64,000 nt of DNA, from NCBI RefSeq assembly GCF_937881195.1, contig NZ_CALGFC010000024.1, forward strand, positions 1-64,000. Direction: 5' to 3'. The notes beneath the pieces were generated by a model. It worked only from the letters and a program-made list of their open reading frames with translations. It ran no database searches and was not told the DNA's origin. Positions within the stretch are counted from its first letter, which is position 1. Every line of letters begins with the position of its first letter. Below are positions 58,898-64,000 of the stretch, in pieces. This stretch comes from an uncultured Methanobrevibacter sp. (GTDB lineage Archaea > Methanobacteriota > Methanobacteria > Methanobacteriales > Methanobacteriaceae). The translations under genes were made by a program, and so were the position numbers.

Positions 58898-59847
58898 GTA
58901 GCTAAATTATCAATTACTGAATTTTTAGCTTCAAATGTATTATATGATGTAGTGAATGAAGCTACAACATCATTAGAAGCTAATTTAACCCTAGCTAATG
59001 GGATTAATGTAGGTGTTAAGAACGGTCTTATATCTACAGTATTCTCATCTAACATGATAATTTTCTCACCATTAGAATTATTAATATTGCTTGTAACTAT
59101 AATAGGTGCTTTATTCCCTTTTGGAGTTTCATAAGTAGGTACATTATACCCTGCATGTAACTCTGCAGAATTCATCATATTAGCCCTTAAATAAGGCTTA
59201 AGAACATTTTTAACTTGTCTTCCAGCATTAGCAGTAGCTATAACACAAGTAGGAGTGCCTCCATTATCTATAATATCTTGTGCAGCCACATCTAACATTT
59301 CTTCATCAAGTTCAGCATCAGCAGCATTTATTGTATTAACACCACTCATGTTAGTTATTCCTTTCCAATCTTTAGTGGCAGCTGTACCTTCACCATGTAA
59401 AATAGTTCTTTCAATATTAGTTGAAATATCAGCATAAGCTGATTCTAATTCTTTTGTTTTAACATTAACACTATCCACACCAGCTTGTGCTAAATCACCT
59501 AACTCAATTTTATAAACTATAATTTTCATTTCATCAGTTTCTTTAGTATATTCTGGTGCAGCATTATCAGGAATAGCATCATTTTCATTTATGAAAGTTG
59601 AACTACCTTTTTTAGTGTATTTCCTATATCCTACTTTTCCACTTGTTGAAGCTATTTCTCTTGATTTACTTTTAAGATAAGCATATAATGGTGCTTCTTG
59701 GAAAATTTGATTTTGAACACCAGGAGAATAATCTATCTTCCTTATTTCATCTGTCACAGTACTATCAATCATAGCTTTTTTTAATTCTTCAAATTCCGCA
59801 TTACTTACAAATTCAGATTTTATTTTATCCATTAATTCATTAGTCAT
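58891..59847 (-). CDS. Major capsid protein (HK97 fold)
   Basis: A 318-aa HK97-type capsid protein. The N-terminal helical arm (TDEIRKIDYSPGVQNQIFQ) is followed by a segment GYRKYTKKGSSTFINENDAI of the E-loop type, the spine region LAQAGVDSVNVKTKELESAY, the GEGTAATKDWKGITNM P-domain region (RTILHGEGTAATKDWKGI), and the A-domain PTCVIATANAGRQVKNVLKP. The close FTTSYNTFEAKNSV is also typical. ATG 59847 follows GGAGGCG; an earlier TTG at 59862 would place the ribosome site in the coding part. Gene order after protease/scaffold agrees. Confidence 0.85.
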   Translation of the reverse strand: MTNELMDKIKSEFVSNAEFEELKKAMIDSTVTDEIRKIDYSPGVQNQIFQEAPLYAYLKSKSREIASTSGKVGYRKYTKKGSSTFINENDAIPDNAAPEYTKETDEMKIIVYKIELGDLAQAGVDSVNVKTKELESAYADISTNIERTILHGEGTAATKDWKGITNMSGVNTINAADAELDEEMLDVAAQDIIDNGGTPTCVIATANAGRQVKNVLKPYLRANMMNSAELHAGYNVPTYETPKGNKAPIIVTSNINNSNGEKIIMLDENTVDIRPFLTPTLIPLARVKLASNDVVASFTTSYNTFEAKNSVIDNLATI

Positions 59848-59881
59848 TATTTTCGCCTCCAATCCAAAAAAAAGATTTTTA

Positions 59882-60406
59882 TTATAAATTAAATATTTCA
59901 GCTAAAGCACTTTTTTTACTTGGATTATAAGTTTTAGCTATATCTTCAGGAGATTCAGGAACTAATCCAAGATGATCTGGTTGAGATTTATTAGCATCAC
60001 TACCATTATTCTCATTATTCACATTGTTATTAGAATTATTATCTGATCCTTGAGGTTGCCTGTTCTTATTAACTTCTTCAAGTAAGTCTTCTTTAACTTT
60101 TTTAGTTATTTCTTTAGCCATGCTTTCAGCTATTGCTTTATGATCAATACCCTCAGCAATAATATTATTTTCATTATTATCTCCAGAATTATTATCTGAC
60201 CCTTGAGATTTACCACTATCACCATTATTATTTTCAGCTAAAACCTCATTAACAATACTTTTAAGCTTTGGTTCAAGTTCCCCTTGAACTTTATTAGCTA
60301 TAACATCAGTTTGTTTGTTTAAACCTTCATTCAACATATTTTTTATCTTTTCTAAATCAGAATCAGATAAACCATTATTATTCTCATTTCCATTATCATT
60401 TGACAT
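59882..60406 (-). CDS. Nested scaffolding protein (in-frame start inside the protease gene)
   Basis: ATG 60406 lies in the protease frame with GAGGAGGAT at 60413-60421, a strong internal ribosome site. It would give a 174-aa protein starting MSNDNGNENNNG, with a coiled coil (DLEKIKNMLNEGLNKQTDVI), Asn/Gly/Ser linkers and a helical end (KKSALAEIFNL). Lambda C/Nu3 and related viruses make scaffold in this nested way. Expression is inferred from the ribosome site and composition. Confidence 0.62.
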   Translation of the reverse strand: MSNDNGNENNNGLSDSDLEKIKNMLNEGLNKQTDVIANKVQGELEPKLKSIVNEVLAENNNGDSGKSQGSDNNSGDNNENNIIAEGIDHKAIAESMAKEITKKVKEDLLEEVNKNRQPQGSDNNSNNNVNNENNGSDANKSQPDHLGLVPESPEDIAKTYNPSKKSALAEIFNL

Positions 60407-61003
60407 TAAAATATCCTCCTCATTTAAATTTTTAAAAATCTGATAACAAGCACCACTAAAACAATTAGACTTAACTAAACCTTTACTAGTTGTAACTGTC
60501 CCATAAGTATCCCAATTTACTGGTAGTGATGTTAATGTTATTTCAATTAATAAAACATCTAATATTTTTAAAAAACTAGTTTTATTCTCACTATTAGTAA
60601 CTCTTTCATATTTAGTAATCTTAGCACCAATACTAAGACCTAAATTTATTCCAGCTTCAACATATTCTTTAATTTTATCAGAATATGATTTAAGTATCTT
60701 AAATTTAATTTTCAATATATTTTTACTTGAATCTAAAACTTCTATAACTTTACCAACAACAACATCTACAAAATCACCACTAGGACCTCCCCAATGAGAC
60801 AATCTAATGTTACATTGTATAGCTTGTTTTTTCATACTAGCTATTGCTTCAGAAGTTATTATATCCCCTTCAAGGTCTTGACTAGTAGTACTAGCTACAC
60901 CCTCAAGAATTAACTCACCACCCTCATTAGTTACAAGCTGTGATTTATTAATCTCAAGAGGTGCAAAAACCTCAAAAGGTTGATTTTTAACACTTACAGT
61001 TAT
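59882..61003 (-). CDS. Prohead protease with C-terminal scaffold domain (non-standard start)
   Basis: The frame encodes about 373 aa. The N-terminal half has the XkdF/prohead-protease pattern, including EGVASTTSQDLEGDIITSEA and SMKKQAIQCNIRLSHWGGPS (His of the catalytic site), EAGINLGLSIGAKITKYE and DVLLIEITLTSLPVNWDTY. The C-terminal half is Asn/Ser/Gly-rich with a coiled coil: the scaffold. The first ATG (60835) would remove the EGVAS...EGD part, which is conserved in the family. Upstream to the in-frame stop at about 61022 there is no ATG, GTG or TTG. GTAGGAGG at 61013-61020 points to ATA 61003 or ATT 61012. Start position is therefore uncertain. Confidence 0.7.
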   Translation of the reverse strand: MTVSVKNQPFEVFAPLEINKSQLVTNEGGELILEGVASTTSQDLEGDIITSEAIASMKKQAIQCNIRLSHWGGPSGDFVDVVVGKVIEVLDSSKNILKIKFKILKSYSDKIKEYVEAGINLGLSIGAKITKYERVTNSENKTSFLKILDVLLIEITLTSLPVNWDTYGTVTTSKGLVKSNCFSGACYQIFKNLNEEDILMSNDNGNENNNGLSDSDLEKIKNMLNEGLNKQTDVIANKVQGELEPKLKSIVNEVLAENNNGDSGKSQGSDNNSGDNNENNIIAEGIDHKAIAESMAKEITKKVKEDLLEEVNKNRQPQGSDNNSNNNVNNENNGSDANKSQPDHLGLVPESPEDIAKTYNPSKKSALAEIFNL

Positions 61004-61881
61004 ATAATCAATCCTCCTACTTTATTAATCATAAAAACATAATCATTCTCCGATAATTCCACAGGTTCTTCAGTCCAATCTCCATCTGGTGCAAAAGTAT
61101 GCCTACATACCACATGAACTGGAAGTATTCCTTCTGCTTCATCAATTGTATAAGGAGAATCATCACAAACAAGGATACATTTCCCACATTCTCTAGCATC
61201 AAATATTCTAGGAACCCTTACTTTTTTAACACCATAATGTTTATAACTCATTAACTTAGCTGCATTTTTAACCCTCATAGTTTCAGTACGAGCTATCATT
61301 TTAGCTCTTTCATGAGGTGAAATAGTTCTATTTCCTGCACGAATAGGTTTAAGATTAAGTTTCTCAATTCTTCGTGTTATCTGATTAGCTGACTCTTTTT
61401 TAGTGATTCCTTCCCAAATTTCTCTCCTTAAAGCTACTTTTAAATCATTACTAACAGTTTTAATAAGATCAAAATTATAATTTTTAAGAAATTTCAAAGT
61501 ATAATCATCAGCTATACTAGTAACAAATTTTCGATTTAACTGTTTAAATCCTTCAGCTGCACCTTCATGATATTTATCTTCAATTATCTTATCTATTGCA
61601 GATTCATATTTCAAAGTATTAGCTCTAATTTCATCCTCAACATTATCAAAAAAATGATTATTTAAGCTTATAGGATTATTAATTAATAATTGTGCTCCAA
61701 CTGTTGATAAGAAAGCTATAGCTAAAAATTTATGTTCTTCAATTAATTCATTTATTCTATCAAAATAACTTTTTTCTAAATCTTCTAATTCTAAATCATC
61801 TAAATCCTCCAAGTAAGGAGGAGGTAATGCTTTAGCAAGTAATGTATCAAAAAAAGCTTCATCAACAAGAATCGTGCTCAT
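61000..61881 (-). CDS. MuF-like head morphogenesis protein
   Basis: A 293-aa SPP1 gp7/MuF-family protein. The N-terminal half is helical. The C-terminal MuF domain is clear: RRIEKLNLKPIRAGNRTISP leading to RAKMIARTETMRVKNAA, then VPRIFDARECGKCILVCDDS and LPVHVVCRHTFAPDGDW, with four Cys and two His that could bind zinc. Members enter the prohead with the portal. Its start overlaps the portal stop by four bases; its end overlaps the protease frame. Confidence 0.87.
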   Translation of the reverse strand: MSTILVDEAFFDTLLAKALPPPYLEDLDDLELEDLEKSYFDRINELIEEHKFLAIAFLSTVGAQLLINNPISLNNHFFDNVEDEIRANTLKYESAIDKIIEDKYHEGAAEGFKQLNRKFVTSIADDYTLKFLKNYNFDLIKTVSNDLKVALRREIWEGITKKESANQITRRIEKLNLKPIRAGNRTISPHERAKMIARTETMRVKNAAKLMSYKHYGVKKVRVPRIFDARECGKCILVCDDSPYTIDEAEGILPVHVVCRHTFAPDGDWTEEPVELSENDYVFMINKVGGLII

Positions 61882-63188
61882 GCTATCAATCCTTGTTCTT
61901 TCAAAATATGTTTATATTTAATCAAATCTTTACTAGCTGGATCAGATATAACACTTTTATGATTAGATTCTGGCATGTTAGATTGCTGAATTAATGCACT
62001 TAAAGAATTATTATTAATTGGTTTATCACCCCATTCAAGTCGAGGTTCTCCTCTTTTACTTCTAGCTTCATTTATGGTTAGAGAATTATTATTAATTCTG
62101 ATATTTTCAATTTGAGCTTTTTGTAACTTGTCTTCTAAGTCCGCACGATTGTAAACAAAAGTTTCGCTAAATGATGATCTTCCAAGAACTTTTTTATATG
62201 CATCTTCAAAATATTTGCATCTACCAATAACTCTTTTTTTAAAGTTTTCAGCTTGAGATTTTCCAGAACCACTACCAATATTACCAGTTTCTATAATACT
62301 AACCTTTGATGGAGGAACTCCATAATTAGCTAATATACAATCTCTTGCTTCATGCTGTAATTCAATATAATCCATTTCACGATTAGAAACAGTCCCTCTT
62401 ATAAAATTAGCTCCTTTAGTAACAATAGTTCCTTTCTTATCTGGTTCTTTTTTAAGCCTATTAATTTCAGAAAGAACTTGATTATATTCCATGTCTTTAT
62501 CAAAAGAGAGAACTCCTTTAGGATCAAAACCTTTATTCTTTAATTGTTTTCTAACATGACGATTACCCCATAAAATATTAGCTATTTCTCCACTAATATT
62601 GTCAATTGGAGATGATCCCCATTTTCTTTTATCCAATGTTGGTTCTTTCACTTGTATTAACTGGTCATTTTCAAAGCGAATATCTGGGTTATTAATTAAT
62701 CCCCATTGACTTGTATCATCATGATATTTCATAATTTCACAAGGCAAATAATTTAACCCAATGGGAACTCCTTTAAAACCAGTATCATATATCACTTCAA
62801 TAAAAGTATTACCTAAACCCATAAAACTACGCCAAGTTTGACTAGTGAAAGTAGTGAATGTATCATCTTCAAACAATCCCATAGGGTTTTCGAAAAGTTC
62901 AGTTAAATATTTAACATTAGCATAATCAACATTTTCAGAATCATGATTATTAATACCAAAACCTAAACTTAATATTTCATCAATAAAAGCATTTATAGAA
63001 GAATTAACCCAAACATTATTCATTGCTTGATAATAAACATTCCATGATCTTAAACTAGAATTACTATTTCTTGATGTGTTTAATGACCATCCCAAATGAG
63101 TCATAAGTCCTTCAAATAGTGATGATTCTTTGGGCCTTCTAATCCAAGGCAATTGTAATTTTTCACCTAATATGCTTGTTATCTTCAT
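61878..63188 (-). CDS. Portal protein
   Basis: A 436-aa portal. Features are the N-terminal WNVYYQAMNNVWVNSSINAF, a wing region with GLGNTFIEVIYDTGFKGVPI, the LNYLPCEIMKYHDD turn, KWGSSPIDNISGEIANILWG, and the stem/crown helices with GVPPSKVSIIETGN and SGSGKSQAENFKKRVIG. It forms the DNA entry vertex. GGGAG precedes the ATG, and the MuF gene overlaps its end. Confidence 0.85.
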   Translation of the reverse strand: MKITSILGEKLQLPWIRRPKESSLFEGLMTHLGWSLNTSRNSNSSLRSWNVYYQAMNNVWVNSSINAFIDEILSLGFGINNHDSENVDYANVKYLTELFENPMGLFEDDTFTTFTSQTWRSFMGLGNTFIEVIYDTGFKGVPIGLNYLPCEIMKYHDDTSQWGLINNPDIRFENDQLIQVKEPTLDKRKWGSSPIDNISGEIANILWGNRHVRKQLKNKGFDPKGVLSFDKDMEYNQVLSEINRLKKEPDKKGTIVTKGANFIRGTVSNREMDYIELQHEARDCILANYGVPPSKVSIIETGNIGSGSGKSQAENFKKRVIGRCKYFEDAYKKVLGRSSFSETFVYNRADLEDKLQKAQIENIRINNNSLTINEARSKRGEPRLEWGDKPINNNSLSALIQQSNMPESNHKSVISDPASKDLIKYKHILKEQGLIA

Positions 63189-63220
63189 AAGAGAAATCTC
63201 CCAAAATAAGAAAAAATATT

Positions 63221-64000
63221 TTATAAATCAATCATGTCAAAAATAGCTTCATTATTTTTATCATCTTCATCAGGACTAATAATAGTCCTAGAACAAATAT
63301 TATCACTGTCAAGAATATCTTCATGATCTCCTTCATCAAATTCACGATATTGCTTTAAAAACATTTCAAGTTTCGGATGATCAATAGGAATGTATTCTAT
63401 ATGATTTTCAAAATTAACACTACCAGCAGTTATCCTCATAGTTTTATCTGAAGTACTGTAAATTTCTTTTACAGGCACACCCAATTCAATAGATTCTTCA
63501 GCTAAAGCTTTCTGATAAGCATTAGACTCAATACCTACTTTCAAAACATCCCATCTCTTAATCCCATTTTCAATAAGGTATGGTTGGATAGGACCATGAT
63601 AATTATTTTTAACAATTTTAACTTGTTCAGGAAACCTGAATTTACCAACAACCCAATCTAGAGTATATCTACGATAAGGACTGTAAGTAACTCCTTTAGT
63701 AGTTATAACAAAAAAATCATTCTTTGCTTTTTGCCCAATAGCTAAATCAATACCTTGATAAATATCCATTTGCTCAAGAGGAGGCATAGCTACAACATTA
63801 CCATCAACTTTATCAGGATCAATAGCAAAATACCTTAAATCAGAGTCTTTGAATATTTTACCTTTCATTTGATGGGTTTCATTTTGATATTCACGACTGA
63901 ATAGTATTGAACCCATAGCTTTAAATTTTAAAAGAAGTTTATCAATCGGCCATTTTTCAGGCCATAAAACTTTAGATTCACCTTTAATATTTTTAACACC
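63221..64000 (-). CDS. Terminase large subunit, C-terminal part (cut by window edge)
   Basis: The last 259 residues of TerL are visible; the frame is open to the edge. It shows KVLWPEKWPIDKLLLKFK, then MGSILFSREYQNET, the start of the nuclease domain at MDIYQGIDLAIGQKAKNDFF (catalytic Asp in GIDLA), VGIESNAYQKALAEES (Glu) and a final acidic site in HEDILDSDNICSRT. TerL cuts and pumps DNA into the prohead. The ATPase half lies to the right. An ATG at 63916 is internal and not the start. Confidence 0.88.
   Translation of the reverse strand, partial: GVKNIKGESKVLWPEKWPIDKLLLKFKAMGSILFSREYQNETHQMKGKIFKDSDLRYFAIDPDKVDGNVVAMPPLEQMDIYQGIDLAIGQKAKNDFFVITTKGVTYSPYRRYTLDWVVGKFRFPEQVKIVKNNYHGPIQPYLIENGIKRWDVLKVGIESNAYQKALAEESIELGVPVKEIYSTSDKTMRITAGSVNFENHIEYIPIDHPKLEMFLKQYREFDEGDHEDILDSDNICSRTIISPDEDDKNNEAIFDMIDL

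Larger units (their letters stand above)
34084..64000. mobile_element. Provirus (tailed, contractile-tail type), partial, with R-M cargo
   Basis: From here to the right edge every gene is viral or cargo. The minus strand holds a full head-tail late operon from TerL to fibres and lysin, and the left end carries a restriction-modification set and single-gene cargo. The left limit is placed after the broken GNAT gene; the true junction may be near 33990. The right end, with integrase, replication and control genes, is outside the window. That the R-M genes are inside the same element is inference. Confidence 0.8.

Noticed and set aside
1..64000. CRISPR array
   Set aside because: The tandem repeats seen (15, 26 and 12 bases) are short, AT-only and without spacers.

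Overview
The window comes from a very AT-rich archaeal genome, most likely a Methanobacteriales methanogen close to Methanobrevibacter. The evidence is an archaeal family D DNA polymerase large subunit, an archaeal Sec61-beta, TruD, the aconitase-X small subunit of the archaeal mevalonate route, an adhesin-like surface protein, TATA boxes close to TTTATATA, Shine-Dalgarno sites of the GGTG/GGAGGT type, and two viral lysins that look like pseudomurein-cleaving cysteine peptidases. All assignments come from reading the sequence; no database was searched.

Positions 1-34083 are host chromosome. In order they hold: the 3' end of an adhesin-like gene, an AIR-synthase/HypE-like protein, a small pilin-like membrane protein, tRNA-Arg(GCG), truD, the aconitase-X swivel subunit, an amidohydrolase, a MarR-type regulator next to a copper P-type ATPase, a membrane protein (minus strand), purB, a pirin, a DUF998-like membrane protein, a cation/proton antiporter, the 53-aa Sec61-beta gene (minus strand), polC/DP2, the anaerobic ribonucleotide reductase nrdD, a trp operon (trpE-G-D-C-FB-A) in which TrpF and TrpB are one polypeptide, a yeast-type cytosine deaminase relative, and a GNAT gene whose 3' end appears to be replaced.

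From about 34.1 kb to the right edge lies a provirus, or provirus plus cargo; it continues beyond the window. Its left part reads rightward: two D12-class adenine methyltransferases and an AlwI-like endonuclease, a restriction-modification set for an asymmetric site. Everything else except two small genes reads leftward as a late operon. Following transcription from the right edge: TerL (partial), portal, MuF-like protein, prohead protease with a nested scaffold gene, major capsid protein, a coiled-coil protein, head-tail connector, stopper, gp10-like protein, tail terminator, tail sheath, tail tube, tail assembly chaperones, tape measure, a tail adaptor, a hub with zinc ribbons and a C-terminal lysin domain, a small baseplate protein, gp25-like and gpJ-like baseplate proteins, a large baseplate/fibre protein, a tail fibre and its small partner, a 55-aa protein, a lysin, then two separately controlled cargo genes. 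Sheath, tube, gp25 and gpJ point to a contractile (myovirus-type) tail. No integrase, replication gene or virus repressor is visible here, so those should lie to the right.

The most unusual points are the contractile-tail provirus in a pseudomurein methanogen, the zinc-ribbon plus lysin hub, a protease whose conserved N-terminus has no standard start codon, a nested scaffold start, a CUU-UAA +1 shift candidate in the tail chaperones, paired opposite-strand membrane genes inside the tail operon, the TrpF-TrpB fusion, and GTAC operator-like sites at trpE.
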